The notes below the pieces were generated by a model. It was not told the DNA's origin. It made no database searches and saw only the letters and a program-made list of their open reading frames with translations. A DNA stretch of 64,000 nucleotides, from contig NZ_CP092915.1 of assembly GCF_022557175.1 (NCBI RefSeq), positions 4,898,001 to 4,962,000 of the forward strand, given 5' to 3'. The stretch is from Mycolicibacterium sp. YH-1. Its GTDB lineage: Bacteria; Actinomycetota; Actinomycetes; Mycobacteriales; Mycobacteriaceae. Each line of letters opens with the position of its first letter. The first letter of the stretch is position 1. Positions 11,193 to 22,171 of the stretch are shown piece after piece. The position numbers and the translations under genes were made by a program.

Positions 11193-13079
11193 ATGACACT
11201 TCCCGTGTGGCTTCTGATCGCGCTCCCACTGGCCGGTGCGGCGGTCCTGTTGCTCGGTGGGCGGGCCACGAACGCGTGGGGACACATACTCGGCTGCCTC
11301 ACCGTGATCGCGTCGTTCGCCGTGGGTGTCGTGCTGTTCATCGATCTGCTCAACCGCGGCGCAGACGACCGGGTGCTGCACGAGACGCTGTTCTCCTGGG
11401 TTCCGGTCGCGCAACTACAAGTGGACTTCGGCCTGCAACTCGATCAACTCTCGGTGTGCTTCGTGCTGCTGATCACCGGTGTCGGCTCGCTGATCCACGT
11501 ATACTCGGTCGGCTACATGAAGGAGGACGCCGAACGCCGGCGGTTCTTCGGCTACCTCAACCTGTTCGTGGCCGCGATGCTGCTGCTGGTGCTCGCCGAC
11601 AATTTCCTCGGCCTCTACGTCGGCTGGGAGGGCGTCGGCCTGGCGTCGTATCTGCTGATCGGGTTCTGGTCGTTCAAGCCGTCGGCCGCGGCGGCCGCGA
11701 AGAAGGCGTTCGTCGTCAACCGCGTCGGAGACATCGGCCTCGCGTTGGCGCTTATGGTGATGTTCACCGAGGTCGGAAGTGTCTCGTACGAGGGCGTGTT
11801 CGGCGCCGCGAATGAGATGAGCCAGGGCACGCTCACCGCGATCGGCCTGCTCCTGCTGTTGGCGGCGTGCGGGAAGTCGGCACAGGTGCCGCTGCAGTCG
11901 TGGCTCGGCGACGCCATGGAGGGCCCGACCCCGGTGTCGGCGCTGATCCACGCGGCCACGATGGTCACCGCCGGTGTGTATCTGATCGTGCGGTCGGGAC
12001 CGATCTACGACCTGGCGCCCGACGCACGCACGGGCGTGGTGATCGTGGGCGCGGTGACGCTGCTGTTCGGCGCGATCATCGGGTGCGCCAAGGACGACAT
12101 CAAGAAGGCGCTTGCCGCCTCGACCATGAGCCAGATCGGCTACATGGTGATGGCGGCAGGCCTCGGGCCCGCGGGCTACGCGATCGCGATCATGCACCTG
12201 CTGACCCACGGCTTCTTCAAGGCCGGATTGTTCCTCGGTGCGGGTTCGGTGATGCACGGTACGAACGACGAGACCGACATGCGCCGGTACGGCGGGCTGC
12301 GCACGTTCATGCCGATAACGTTCGTGACATTCGGGCTCGGCTACCTCGCCATCATCGGTGTGCCGCCGTTCGCCGGGTTCTTCTCCAAGGACGCCATCAT
12401 CGAAACCGCCTTCGCCGCAGGCGGAGTCCGGGGCCTGCTGCTCGGTGGCGCCGCCCTGCTGGGCGCGGGCATCACGGCCTTCTACATGACGCGGGTGATG
12501 CTGATGACGTTCTTCGGGGAGAGGCGCTGGAAGGACCCCACCGTGCATCCGCACGAGTCACCGGGCGTGATGACGGGCCCCATGGTGGTCTTGGCCATCG
12601 GCTCGGTGGGGGCGGGTGCGCTGCTGACCATCGGCGGAACCCTCGAGCACTGGCTGGAACCCGTCGTGGGCAGCCAGGAGGTACACCACGCGGTCCCGGT
12701 GTGGGTGATGACGATCATCACGCTGTCGGTGGTCGCGATCGGCGTCGGCATCGCCTACCGCATGTACGCCACCAGCCCGATCCCCGAGACCGCGCCCGAG
12801 GACGTCTCCGCGCTCACCGTCGCCGCGCGCAACGATCTCTACGGTGACGCGTTCAACGAGGACGTGTTGATGCGCCCTGGCCAGCACGTCACCGCGGGGC
12901 TCGTCGAGATCGACGATGACGCCATCGACGGTGTCTCGCGGGGCCTCGGCGCGGTGGTGGGCGGCGCCTCGCGCCGGTTGGGTCTGCTGCAGACCGGTTA
13001 CGCCCGCTCCTACGCCCTGTCGATGTTCGCCGGCGCCGCCGTCGTGGTGGCCGCGATTCTGGCGGTGAGGGTCTGGTGA
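11193..13079 (+). CDS. nuoL: NADH-quinone oxidoreductase subunit L
   Basis: Distal antiporter-like proton-pumping subunit, 628 residues and highly hydrophobic. Family marks include [16 protein letters not shown], the broken-helix segment [20 protein letters not shown] with pumping Lys/His residues nearby, and the long C-terminal lateral helix region near the end. It starts three bases after nuoK, and its stop overlaps the GTG of nuoM by four bases. Confidence 0.97.
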   Translation: MTLPVWLLIALPLAGAAVLLLGGRATNAWGHILGCLTVIASFAVGVVLFIDLLNRGADDRVLHETLFSWVPVAQLQVDFGLQLDQLSVCFVLLITGVGSLIHVYSVGYMKEDAERRRFFGYLNLFVAAMLLLVLADNFLGLYVGWEGVGLASYLLIGFWSFKPSAAAAAKKAFVVNRVGDIGLALALMVMFTEVGSVSYEGVFGAANEMSQGTLTAIGLLLLLAACGKSAQVPLQSWLGDAMEGPTPVSALIHAATMVTAGVYLIVRSGPIYDLAPDARTGVVIVGAVTLLFGAIIGCAKDDIKKALAASTMSQIGYMVMAAGLGPAGYAIAIMHLLTHGFFKAGLFLGAGSVMHGTNDETDMRRYGGLRTFMPITFVTFGLGYLAIIGVPPFAGFFSKDAIIETAFAAGGVRGLLLGGAALLGAGITAFYMTRVMLMTFFGERRWKDPTVHPHESPGVMTGPMVVLAIGSVGAGALLTIGGTLEHWLEPVVGSQEVHHAVPVWVMTIITLSVVAIGVGIAYRMYATSPIPETAPEDVSALTVAARNDLYGDAFNEDVLMRPGQHVTAGLVEIDDDAIDGVSRGLGAVVGGASRRLGLLQTGYARSYALSMFAGAAVVVAAILAVRVW

Positions 13080-14653
13080 CCGGCATGCCGTGGCTGACCG
13101 TGTTGTGGGCTGTGCCGATGATCGGCGCCGCCGTGGTGATGTTGTTGCCCTCGGCTGCAAGGCATCTCGCGAAGTACGCGGCGCTGGGTTTCTCGCTGGT
13201 GGTCCTCGTCGTCGCCGTGCTGCTGGCGGTCGAGTTCGACCCCGCGGGCGCGCAGTACCAGTTCGTCGAGGACCACGAGTGGATCCCCTCGTTCGGAACG
13301 GGTTACATCCTGGGCCTGGATGGGATCGCTCTGGCACTGGTCGTGTTGACCGCGGTACTGGTGCCGCTGCTCATCATCGCGGGCTGGAACGACAGCGGTG
13401 ATCAGCCCCGTTCGGCGCACACGTACATGGCGTTGACGCTGGCCGTCGAGGGCATGGTGCTGATCTCGCTGACAGCGTTGGACGTGCTGCTGTTCTACGT
13501 GTTCTTCGAGGCGATGCTCATCCCGCTGTACTTCCTCATCGGCGGATTCGGCGCCGGGGCCGCACAGGGCCGATCGAGGGCGGCGGTGAAGTTCCTGCTG
13601 TACAACCTCTTCGGCGGCCTGATCATGCTGGCCGCGGTCATCGGGTTGTACGTGGCGACCGCGACCAGCGGTGCGTTCGACGCGGGCACGTTCGACTTCC
13701 GCGCCATCGTGGCCGCCGTCTCCAGTGGTGAACTCGGCATCAGCCCCACCGTGCTCAACGCGCTCTTCCTCGGCTTCATGTTCGCCTTCGCCGTCAAGGC
13801 ACCGCTGTGGCCGTTCCACCGCTGGTTGCCCGACGCGGCGGTGGAGTCCACACCCGCGACCGCCGTGCTGATGATGGCGGTGGTCGACAAGGTCGGCACG
13901 TTCGGCATGCTGCGGTACTGCCTGCAGCTGTTCCCCGACGCATCGATGACGTTCCGGCCCCTGATCATCACGCTCGCGGTGATCGGCATCATCTACGGTG
14001 CCGTCGTCGCGATCGGCCAGACCGATGTGATGCGACTGATCGCCTACACGTCGATATCGCACTTCGGGTTCATCATCCTCGGCATCTTCGTGATGAACAG
14101 CCAGGGCCAGTCCGGCTCGACGTTGTACATGGTCAACCACGGCATATCGACCGCCGCGCTGTTCCTCATCGCGGGATTCCTGGTGTCGCGCAGGGGAACC
14201 CGAGCCATCGCCGCCTACGGCGGCGTCCAGAGAGTGGCGCCGGTGCTGGCTGGCACGTTCCTCGTCGCCGGCCTGGCCACGCTGTCACTACCGGGCCTGG
14301 CACCGTTCATCAGCGAGTTCCTGGTGCTGATCGGCACATTCACCGCCTATCCCGCCTTCGCGGTGTTCGCGGCATTGGCGCTGGTGCTGTCGGCCATCTA
14401 CATCCTGTGGGCGTATCAGCGGATGATGACCGGTCCCGTCACCGACGGCAACGAGAAGCTGCACGACCTGGTCCCCCGCGAGCTGCTGGTGGTCACCCCG
14501 TTGATCGCGATTCTGCTGGTTCTCGGGATCTATCCGAAGCTCGCGCTTGACGTGATCAACCCGGCGGTGAACCACACGTTGACCACGATCGACCAGCAGG
14601 ATCCCGTGCCACGCGTGGCGGATGGCGGACTCAGGGAAGGAGCAGCGGAATGA
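13076..14653 (+). CDS. nuoM: NADH-quinone oxidoreductase subunit M
   Basis: Antiporter-like membrane subunit, 525 residues. Conserved features are [18 protein letters not shown] with its key Glu, [19 protein letters not shown] with the Lys of the proton path, and the [19 protein letters not shown] helix. GTG 13076 gives the four-base overlap with nuoL usual in this operon; ATG 13085 three codons later is an alternative. The 3' end overlaps the nuoN ATG. Confidence 0.97.
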   Translation: MTGMPWLTVLWAVPMIGAAVVMLLPSAARHLAKYAALGFSLVVLVVAVLLAVEFDPAGAQYQFVEDHEWIPSFGTGYILGLDGIALALVVLTAVLVPLLIIAGWNDSGDQPRSAHTYMALTLAVEGMVLISLTALDVLLFYVFFEAMLIPLYFLIGGFGAGAAQGRSRAAVKFLLYNLFGGLIMLAAVIGLYVATATSGAFDAGTFDFRAIVAAVSSGELGISPTVLNALFLGFMFAFAVKAPLWPFHRWLPDAAVESTPATAVLMMAVVDKVGTFGMLRYCLQLFPDASMTFRPLIITLAVIGIIYGAVVAIGQTDVMRLIAYTSISHFGFIILGIFVMNSQGQSGSTLYMVNHGISTAALFLIAGFLVSRRGTRAIAAYGGVQRVAPVLAGTFLVAGLATLSLPGLAPFISEFLVLIGTFTAYPAFAVFAALALVLSAIYILWAYQRMMTGPVTDGNEKLHDLVPRELLVVTPLIAILLVLGIYPKLALDVINPAVNHTLTTIDQQDPVPRVADGGLREGAAE

Positions 14654-16227
14654 CCCTGACCCCACCGACCGTCGAGTACGGTCTGGTCTCGCCGATGCTC
14701 ATCGTGCTCGGCGCGGCCATCGTCGGCGTGCTGGTCGAGGCGTTCCTGCCCCGGCGCATGCGCTACCCGGTGCAACTCGTGGTCGCCGTCGGCGCACAGG
14801 TCGCCGCGCTGATCGCCGTGGGCAAGGAGTGGATCGACCTCGGCGCCTCTGCCGGCCAGACAACGGTCATGGGTGCCGTCGCCATCGACAAGCCGACACT
14901 GTTCCTGCAGGGCACCCTGCTGGCGGTTGGCATCCTCGGCACACTGCTGATCGCCGAACGCAGGATCGCCTCCGAGGTCGATGCGGATGACGGGGCGACG
15001 GGCCTGGACGCGTTCACCCCGCAGGCATCGACCGTGCCGGGCAGCGTCGCCGAGAAGCTCGCCACCAAAGCCGGTGTGGCACAGACTGAGGTCTTCCCGC
15101 TGACGATGTTCGCGCTGAGCGGCATGATGCTGTTCGGCGCCTCCGAGGACCTCCTCACGATGTTCATCGCGCTTGAGGTCTTCTCGTTGCCGCTGTACCT
15201 GCTGTGCGGGATGGCGCGACGACGCCGACTCCTGTCTCAGGAGGCCGCACTCAAGTACTTCCTGCTGGGTGCGTTCTCCTCCGCGTTCTTCCTCTACGGC
15301 ATAGCGCTGCTGTACGGCTACTCCGGCGGGTTGAGCCTGCGCGGTATCAACGACGCGGTCGCGACGAACCCCGACAACACCGCCCTCGCGCTGGTCGGCG
15401 TGGGCTTGCTCTCGGTCGGTGTGCTGTTCAAAGTCGGTGCCGTCCCGTTCCATTCGTGGATTCCCGATGTCTATCAGGGTGCGCCCACACCCGTCACCGC
15501 GTTCATGGCCGCCGCCACGAAGATCGCCGCATTCGGTGCGATGCTGCGGATCTTCTACGTCGCGCTGCCCGGGTTGGAGGACGACTGGCGGCCCCTGATG
15601 TGGGCCATCGCGATCCTCACCATGGTGGTGGGCACCGTGGCCGCCGTGTCCCAGAACAACGTCAAGCGGATGCTGGCGTACTCATCGGTGTCGCATGCCG
15701 GATTCGTCTTGACCGGCGTCATCGCCTTGAACGACAGCGGATTGTCGGCCACCCTCTTCTACCTCGCGGCCTACGGCTTCAGCACGCTCGGCGCGTTCGC
15801 GGTCGTCAGCCTCGTGCGCAACTCCCACGACGAGGAGGAGACCGACATGTTGCGCTGGGCCGGTCTCGGGCGGCGTCATCCGCTGGTGGGCGTGGTGTTC
15901 TCGCTGTTCCTGCTGGCCTTCGCCGGCATCCCACTGACAAGTGGTTTCGTCAGCAAGTTCGCGGTGTTCAAGGCCGCCGCCGAGGGCGGTGCGGTGCCGC
16001 TGGTGATCGTCGGTGTCTGTGCCAGCGCGGTGGCCGCCTACTTCTACGTGCGCGTCATCGTGCTGATGTTCTTCACCGAGCCGCCCGAGGATCCGCCCAC
16101 CGTGGTGGTGCCGAGTGCGTTGAGTATGGCGACGGTGACGTTGTCCGCGGCCATCACGCTGGCCCTCGGCGCGCTGCCCCAGCCGCTGCTGGACCTGGCC
16201 AACAGCGCCGCCGAGTTCGTCCGCTAG
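14650..16227 (+). CDS. nuoN: NADH-quinone oxidoreductase subunit N
   Basis: Third antiporter-like subunit, 525 residues and last of the 14 nuo genes. It shows ALEVFSLPLYLLCGMARR and GVLFKVGAVPFHSWIPDVYQ, the Glu and Lys motifs of the proton channel. A hydrophilic loop of about 40 residues (near 108-150) separates the first helices from the core, as in mycobacterial homologues. AAGGAGCAGCGG precedes ATG 14650. All 14 genes are present in the usual order, so the complex is predicted to be complete. Confidence 0.97.
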   Translation: MTLTPPTVEYGLVSPMLIVLGAAIVGVLVEAFLPRRMRYPVQLVVAVGAQVAALIAVGKEWIDLGASAGQTTVMGAVAIDKPTLFLQGTLLAVGILGTLLIAERRIASEVDADDGATGLDAFTPQASTVPGSVAEKLATKAGVAQTEVFPLTMFALSGMMLFGASEDLLTMFIALEVFSLPLYLLCGMARRRRLLSQEAALKYFLLGAFSSAFFLYGIALLYGYSGGLSLRGINDAVATNPDNTALALVGVGLLSVGVLFKVGAVPFHSWIPDVYQGAPTPVTAFMAAATKIAAFGAMLRIFYVALPGLEDDWRPLMWAIAILTMVVGTVAAVSQNNVKRMLAYSSVSHAGFVLTGVIALNDSGLSATLFYLAAYGFSTLGAFAVVSLVRNSHDEEETDMLRWAGLGRRHPLVGVVFSLFLLAFAGIPLTSGFVSKFAVFKAAAEGGAVPLVIVGVCASAVAAYFYVRVIVLMFFTEPPEDPPTVVVPSALSMATVTLSAAITLALGALPQPLLDLANSAAEFVR

Positions 16228-16236
16228 CGTCCGGAC

Positions 16237-17052
16237 ATGAGCGATTCGGTTATCCGCACCGACCACGGACCGGTGCGCACGCTGACCCTGAACCGGCCGG
16301 ACGCGCGAAATGCGCTCAACCGCGACCTGATCCGCGCCCTGTATGCCGCGCTCAAGGAGGCCGACGACGACGAATCGGTACGCGCCGTCGTGCTCACGGG
16401 TACCGACCCCGCGTTCTGTGCGGGTGTCGACCTCAAGGAGGCGGCCCGCGACGGGATGAAGTACTTCGAGGAGTTCAAGTCGCGCAGCTGCATTACCGCC
16501 GTCGCCGAGATGCGCACGCCCATCATCGGCGCCATCAATGGGGCGACGTTCACGGGAGGTCTGGAGCTGGCGCTGGGTTGTGACTTCCTGATCGCCTCGG
16601 AGCGTGCGGTATTCGCCGACACCCACGCCCGGGTCGGAATCCTGCCCGGTGGCGGGATGACCGCGCGGCTGCCGCAGGTCGTCGGCGCGGCGATGGCACG
16701 TCGCCTGTCGATGACCGGCGAGGTGGTCAGCGCCGCGCACGCCGAGCGCATCGGGCTGGTCACCGAGGTGGTCGCCCACGCTGACCTGATAACGCGGGCC
16801 ATCGAACTAGCGGGTCACGTCGCGGAGGTTCCCGGCCCGATCATGTTGGGCCTCAAGGAGATCTACGTACGTGGCACGTCGGCGGCTGTCGATCCGGCAC
16901 TCGCCGCCGAGCGCGATATCGCAGGGTCCCAGGAACACGACCTCGCAGGTCTGGGTGATCGCTTCGGCGAGGTCTCGGCACGCAACAAGTCGCAGCTCAC
17001 CGCGGCGTCGAGCTCGCAGCTCGATACGGCGTCAAGCGACGACGCGACTTAG
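16237..17052 (+). CDS. Enoyl-CoA hydratase/isomerase-family (crotonase-fold) protein
   Basis: Crotonase-superfamily protein of 271 residues, nine bases after nuoN and possibly read through from it. The CoA-binding/oxyanion loops are CAGVDLKEA and GATFTGGLELAL. The Glu of GGLELAL aligns with the first catalytic Glu of enoyl-CoA hydratase, but the second catalytic Glu position (QPE in the rat enzyme) is His here (ADTHARVG). Simple crotonyl-CoA hydration is therefore uncertain. The last 25 residues are Ser/Thr/Asp-rich and probably disordered. Its stop overlaps the convergent PIG-L gene's stop by four bases, with no terminator between. Confidence 0.85.
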   Translation: MSDSVIRTDHGPVRTLTLNRPDARNALNRDLIRALYAALKEADDDESVRAVVLTGTDPAFCAGVDLKEAARDGMKYFEEFKSRSCITAVAEMRTPIIGAINGATFTGGLELALGCDFLIASERAVFADTHARVGILPGGGMTARLPQVVGAAMARRLSMTGEVVSAAHAERIGLVTEVVAHADLITRAIELAGHVAEVPGPIMLGLKEIYVRGTSAAVDPALAAERDIAGSQEHDLAGLGDRFGEVSARNKSQLTAASSSQLDTASSDDAT

Positions 17053-17738
17053 GCCTGGCGCCGCAGGATGAACTCCACCGTCGGTCGGCCACCGAAGTCC
17101 GGGTGCGGCGCCGTGGACATATCGACCTGGGCGCGTGCCTGCTCGACGACCGGCGTGTCGGGGTCCAGCACCGTCAGGTAGGTCTCGTGCGCGGTCAGCG
17201 ATGCGACCGCCACCTCGACGAAGCCGTCGACCGTCTCACCGTGGGTGCCATCCGGACCGTGCTCGAACAGCCACCGCGGCTTGGCCGGCTGCTCGGCTCC
17301 GATGGCGTCGTACGCGTCGACGACGGCGTTGGCGAACTCGATGTGATCGCGCTGATTCGGTAATCCCGGCGCCCACTGCGGCCCGCTGTAGATGGTGATC
17401 ACGACGTCGGGCACGCACTCGGCGATGGTCTCGGTGATGCGGGCACGCAGCGCGGCGGTGTTGCGAATGTCGCTGTCAGGGAAGTCCCAGAACCGCACGT
17501 CGTCGACGCCGACGACGGCGGCCGATCGGATCTGCTCACCCTCACGCAGCGGGCCCGCCTGCTCGGGCGACATCCCCTCGATACCCCGCTCACCCCGCGA
17601 TGCGAGCGCGTAGGTGACCGTGCGGCCCTGCGCGGTCCACTTCGCGACGGCGGCACCGGTGCCGTACTCGGGATCGTCGGGGTGCGGAACGAGGACCAGC
17701 GCGGAGTGCCAGTCGGAGGGAAATGGCTGCAGGCTCAT
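17049..17738 (-). CDS. PIG-L family LmbE-like deacetylase
   Basis: Zinc-dependent N-deacetylase fold of 229 residues. The metal motif PHPDDPEYG is at about residues 16-24 and a further His lies in RDHIEFANAV. Family members remove acetyl from GlcNAc-linked substrates; MshB and Mca of mycothiol metabolism are relatives, but the sequence does not tell me the substrate. The start MSLQPFPSD (ATG at 17738) was chosen because it overlaps the TetR stop as ATGA, implying a two-gene operon. An upstream in-frame start would run into the regulator. Confidence 0.85.
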   Translation of the reverse strand: MSLQPFPSDWHSALVLVPHPDDPEYGTGAAVAKWTAQGRTVTYALASRGERGIEGMSPEQAGPLREGEQIRSAAVVGVDDVRFWDFPDSDIRNTAALRARITETIAECVPDVVITIYSGPQWAPGLPNQRDHIEFANAVVDAYDAIGAEQPAKPRWLFEHGPDGTHGETVDGFVEVAVASLTAHETYLTVLDPDTPVVEQARAQVDMSTAPHPDFGGRPTVEFILRRQA

Positions 17739-18364
17739 GCGAGTACTCCATGGATGACGATGGCCGTGGTCTGATCGACCCAAGCCTCGTCGAGTTCGCG
17801 GTCGGGCTGCAACAGAAGCCGCAGCATCGTCGCGCCGCCAATGATCTCGATGAGCCGCTCGGGGTCGACGTCGGCGTGCACCTCCCCGCGCTCCACGGCG
17901 TGGCGCAGGCGATCCCGCACGACCTCGAACAGGCCGACGAAGCGGCTCATGACACGGGCGTTGAGATCGGAGTCGGCCGCCATGTCGGCGATCAGACCCG
18001 GTAGCGCCGCGCGCACCACGGGGCTGATGAACACGTCGCGGGCGGCGGAGATCATGGCTCGCACATCGCCGGCGATGTCACCCTCGGGCATTGCCAGTGC
18101 CGACGGCGCGATCGGGAAGGCCGCCTCGTGCACCAGTTCGGCCTTGCTCGACCACCGACGGTAGAGCGCGGTCTTGGTGGTTCCGGCCCGCTCGGCGACC
18201 GCGGCCATCGTGAGGTTGGCATAACCGATTTCGACGAGAAGGTCCGTCGTGGCGGCAACTATGGCAGCGTCGATCCGAGGGTCGCGTGGGCGGCCCGCAG
18301 TCGGGATTTGCCTCTGCTCATCGCGGCCGCGGGTCTTGTCATCCGCAGGTGCGTCTGCTTTCAT
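17735..18364 (-). CDS. TetR/AcrR-family transcriptional regulator
   Basis: Repressor-type regulator of 209 residues. The N-terminal helix-turn-helix is at about 30-75 (ATTDLLVEIGYANLTMAAVA, then ERAGTTKTALYRRW), preceded by a basic GRPRDPR lead-in. The C-terminal ligand domain matches the TetR_C group with PGLIADMAADSDLNARVMSR. The PIG-L deacetylase follows in the same operon and a phosphotransferase gene runs divergently 41 bases away, with a palindrome over this gene's start. GTG 18376 is an alternative start. Autoregulation and control of both flanks are inferred from layout. Confidence 0.88.
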   Translation of the reverse strand: MKADAPADDKTRGRDEQRQIPTAGRPRDPRIDAAIVAATTDLLVEIGYANLTMAAVAERAGTTKTALYRRWSSKAELVHEAAFPIAPSALAMPEGDIAGDVRAMISAARDVFISPVVRAALPGLIADMAADSDLNARVMSRFVGLFEVVRDRLRHAVERGEVHADVDPERLIEIIGGATMLRLLLQPDRELDEAWVDQTTAIVIHGVLA

Positions 18365-18386
18365 AACGCTACTCACCGTATCGTAA
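18364..18386. promoter_or_regulatory. Palindromic operator between tetR and the phosphotransferase gene
   Basis: Inverted repeat taacgctac-tcacc-gtatcgtaa: 9-base arms with 7 matching positions around a 5-base centre. It lies in the 41-base gap between divergent genes and touches the first base of the TetR start codon. Size and placement fit a TetR dimer site. Confidence 0.55.
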
Positions 18387-18393
18387 TTTCTGA

Positions 18394-19544
<1,151 letters not shown>

Positions 19545-19545
<1 letters not shown>

Positions 19546-20660
19546 TGCTCGGCCCCATGGACGAATTCCCCGTCCACCAGCTTCCGCAGCCGATCGCCTG
19601 GCCGGGATCCTCGGACCGCAACTTCTACGACCGCTCGTATTTCAACGCCCATGACCGCACCGGCGACATCTTCGTCATCACCGGCCTCGGCTACTACCCC
19701 AACCTCGGGGTAAAGGACGCGTACTTCCTGGTACGACGCGGGAATGAGCAGACGGCCGTGCATCTGTCCGACGCGATCGATCAGGACCGGCTCAACCAGC
19801 ACGTCGGTGGTTATCGGGTCGAGGTCACCGAGCCGCTCAAGAAGCTGCGCATCGTGCTCGACGAAACCGAGGGCGTCGCAGCGGATCTCACCTGGGACGG
19901 ACTGTTCGACGTGGTGCAGGAGCAGCCACACCTGATGCGTCAGGGCACCCGGGTGACCCTAGACGCCCAGCGGTTCGCTCAATTGGGTTCCTGGAGTGGC
20001 TATCTGGAGATCGACGGCGAGCGTATCGACGTCGATCCTGCCACCTGGGTCGGCTCCCGCGACCGGTCCTGGGGCATCCGGCCGATCGGTGAGGCCGAAC
20101 CGGCAGGCCGGCCCGCCGACCCGCCGTTCGAAGGCATGTGGTGGCTGTACGTGCCGATGGCATTCGACGACTTCGCGCTGGTCCTCATCATCCAGGAGGA
20201 GCCCAACGGCTTCCGCTCACTGAACGACTGCTCGCGGATCTGGAAGGACGGCCGCGTCGAGCAGCTCGGCTGGCCCAGGATCAAGATCCACTACCGATCC
20301 GGCACTCGCATCCCGACCGGCGCCACCATCGACGCCACCGCCCTCGACGGCACCCCCGTCCGGTTCGACGTGGAATCCAAACTGCCCGTGCCGATCCACG
20401 TCGGCGGCGGTTATGGCGGCGACGCCGACTGGATCCACGGCGTATGGAAGGGCGAGAAGTTCACCGAACGGCTCACCTACGACATGACCGATCCGGCAGT
20501 CATCGGCAGGACCGCGTTCGGCGTGATCGACCACGTCGGCCGTGCCGTCTGCACCGAGGGCACCGCGGCACCCGTCGAGGGATGGGGTCTGTTCGAGCAC
20601 GGCGCATTGGGCCGTCACGATCCCTCCGGCTTCGCCGACTGGCTCACCGTCGCGGAGTAG
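19545..20660 (+). CDS. Conserved hypothetical protein (DUF7064/DUF7065-like, lipocalin-like beta fold)
   Basis: A 371-residue protein rich in beta strands and aromatic residues with no signal peptide or membrane segment. Repeated blocks such as WVGSRDRSWGIRPIGE and WWLYVPMAFDDFALVLIIQE are typical of a widespread actinobacterial family of unknown function, which I recall as DUF7064/7065. It is translationally coupled to the phosphotransferase gene, so the two probably act on the same substrate. No catalytic motif is recognised. Confidence 0.7.
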
Positions 20661-20662
20661 CT

Positions 20663-20713
20663 CACACGACAGAAGGGGCACCCGCGCGGCGCGGGTGCCC
20701 CTTCTGTCGTGTG
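20663..20713. terminator. Long perfect hairpin, bidirectional terminator
   Basis: A perfect 23-base-pair stem (cacacgacagaaggggcacc...) with a 5-base loop gcggc. It starts three bases after the + strand gene's stop and ends three bases before the stop of the minus-strand small gene. The AGAAGGGG/CCCCTTCT arms place T-rich DNA on either 3' side. It serves two convergent genes. Confidence 0.85.
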
Positions 20714-20715
20714 GG

Positions 20716-20883
20716 TCAGCGTCCGTTGCCGACGGTCGAGGTGACGGCACCGACGGTGGCCTGCTGCTGGATGTCCTGGATCCAGCCGTGGTGGGTCGAG
20801 TCGGCGGCGGCGGGGCCGGCCAAGCCCAACAGAGCGGCGGCGAAACCGGTGGCAATGATGCTGGCGAATCCGAACTTCTTCAT
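20716..20883 (-). CDS. Small secreted protein
   Basis: A 55-residue protein starting MKKFGFASII, with a typical Sec signal peptide: basic n-region KK, hydrophobic core to about residue 20, and a likely signal-peptidase site after AGPAAA. The mature part is about 30 residues: DSTHHGWIQDIQQQATVGAV and a short tail. ATG 20883 was chosen because GGAAGAGGG lies 6-8 bases upstream. Small exported proteins of this layout are common in mycobacteria and their function is unknown. Confidence 0.75.
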   Translation of the reverse strand: MKKFGFASIIATGFAAALLGLAGPAAADSTHHGWIQDIQQQATVGAVTSTVGNGR

Positions 20884-21010
20884 GATGATCCCTCTTCCTT
20901 GACTGCTTCTGCGGTTGTCTGACACGTAGAACTAGCAGGTCAAGGGATCCATTTCCGTTGGCAGCAATTGACCGACGGCTGGCAGGAATCAACCGCGCCG
21001 GGGGTAATCC

Positions 21011-21382
21011 TCACGCCACGGTCAGCGCCAGTACCGCTGCGCCGACCGCCTCGACGAGGAAGTAGAACCAGTTGGGATAGAACGACGTCCGGTCGCCAAG
21101 AAGCACGGACACGATGCGCCCGAACGCCATCCCGGCCAGCGCGGCGGCGACGGTGATCACGATGCCCACGCGCACGTCACCCGTGCGTGTCGCGGCCAGC
21201 GTCAGGATCGCCGCGATGGCGAGCCCGAAGCCGCCGTAGACGGCGCGGACCTCAGCCCGTGACGCGGGTCCGGGCAGTACCGTGCCGAACGGCCGCACCA
21301 ACGCCGCCGGCGCGGCCAATCCGTACAGACCCATGCCGAGGAACAACACAGCGACGACCACTACGACGATGGTGCCGGTCAC
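21011..21382 (-). CDS. DUF4345-like small integral membrane protein
   Basis: A 123-residue protein with four predicted membrane helices (about 3-25, 45-65, 70-90, 100-122). The segment RAVYGGFGLAIAAIL is characteristic of DUF4345-type membrane proteins. GTG start preceded by AAGGAGG at ideal distance. It is divergent from the AraC regulator with 33 bases between starts, so that regulator may control it. Function unknown. Confidence 0.7.
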   Translation of the reverse strand: MTGTIVVVVVAVLFLGMGLYGLAAPAALVRPFGTVLPGPASRAEVRAVYGGFGLAIAAILTLAATRTGDVRVGIVITVAAALAGMAFGRIVSVLLGDRTSFYPNWFYFLVEAVGAAVLALTVA

Positions 21383-21415
21383 GATAGCCTCCTTGAGAAA
21401 TGGCAGGAGGCCAGC

Positions 21416-22171
21416 ATGCCAAGCGAATCAGGCGCGACGCTTCCACAAACCTGCTGCCCCACGGTGTGGTTACGCCCCGGGGAGGCGCTGTACGCCGGGC
21501 CGGGACTGAATCTGTCGGCCCACTCGGGCTCGGTGTGGTGCCTCGCGGTCGGGGTCGACGCTCCGCTGACAGTGACCCTCGACGACGGCGCACGTGCGGT
21601 CTCGCGCAGCGTGCTGATCCCGCCCCGACTCACCCATCACCTCGCCTCCGACGGCCGCATCGTGTCGCTCTACTTCGAGCACGGATCGCGGTGCGCGCGA
21701 GACTCGTTCACCGACGGTGTGGGGCCGCTCGCGGTCGACCACATCGAGGAGACCGGCCTCGTCGTGCCGCCGACCGACGACGCCTCGGCGCAGCGGTGGC
21801 GTGAACTCGCCGCACCGGCGGGCGGCGGCACCGTGGATCCACGAATCGCCGCTGCGTGCAAGCTGATTCGCGAGGATCCCGCCGTGGCGGTGAGCACCCT
21901 GGAGCTGGCAGCCCACGCGGCGCTGTCCGAATCCCGGTTCCTGCACCTGTTTCGGCAGGAGGTCGGAACCAGCGTGCGGCGCTATCGGATGTGGGTTCGC
22001 CTGGTACACGCCGGCTCGGCGATCGCACGGGGCGACAACCTGACCGCCGCCGCCGCGAGCGCGGGCTTCGCCAGCCCGTCGCATCTCTCCGACCGCTTCA
22101 AGTCCACGTTCGGCCTGACCGCCACACAGCTGCTGGGCACCGGGGTGACCGTCCGCACCTACGCGGTCTGA
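21416..22171 (+). CDS. AraC-family transcriptional regulator
   Basis: A 251-residue regulator. The N-terminal cupin-like sensor region (about 1-110) contains HSGSVWCLAVG and a Cys-rich start. The C-terminal tandem HTH (about 145-245) is shown by LELAAHAALSESRFLHLFRQ and AAASAGFASPSHLSDRFKST. GGAGG precedes ATG 21416. Its likely target is the divergent membrane protein. The last 13 bases overlap the 3' end of the convergent monooxygenase gene. Confidence 0.88.
   Translation: MPSESGATLPQTCCPTVWLRPGEALYAGPGLNLSAHSGSVWCLAVGVDAPLTVTLDDGARAVSRSVLIPPRLTHHLASDGRIVSLYFEHGSRCARDSFTDGVGPLAVDHIEETGLVVPPTDDASAQRWRELAAPAGGGTVDPRIAAACKLIREDPAVAVSTLELAAHAALSESRFLHLFRQEVGTSVRRYRMWVRLVHAGSAIARGDNLTAAAASAGFASPSHLSDRFKSTFGLTATQLLGTGVTVRTYAV

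Noticed and set aside
11415..12554. 379-codon antisense open frame inside nuoL
   Set aside because: His/Arg/Glu/Gln-rich translation typical of GC-rich antisense frames; nuoL is certain.
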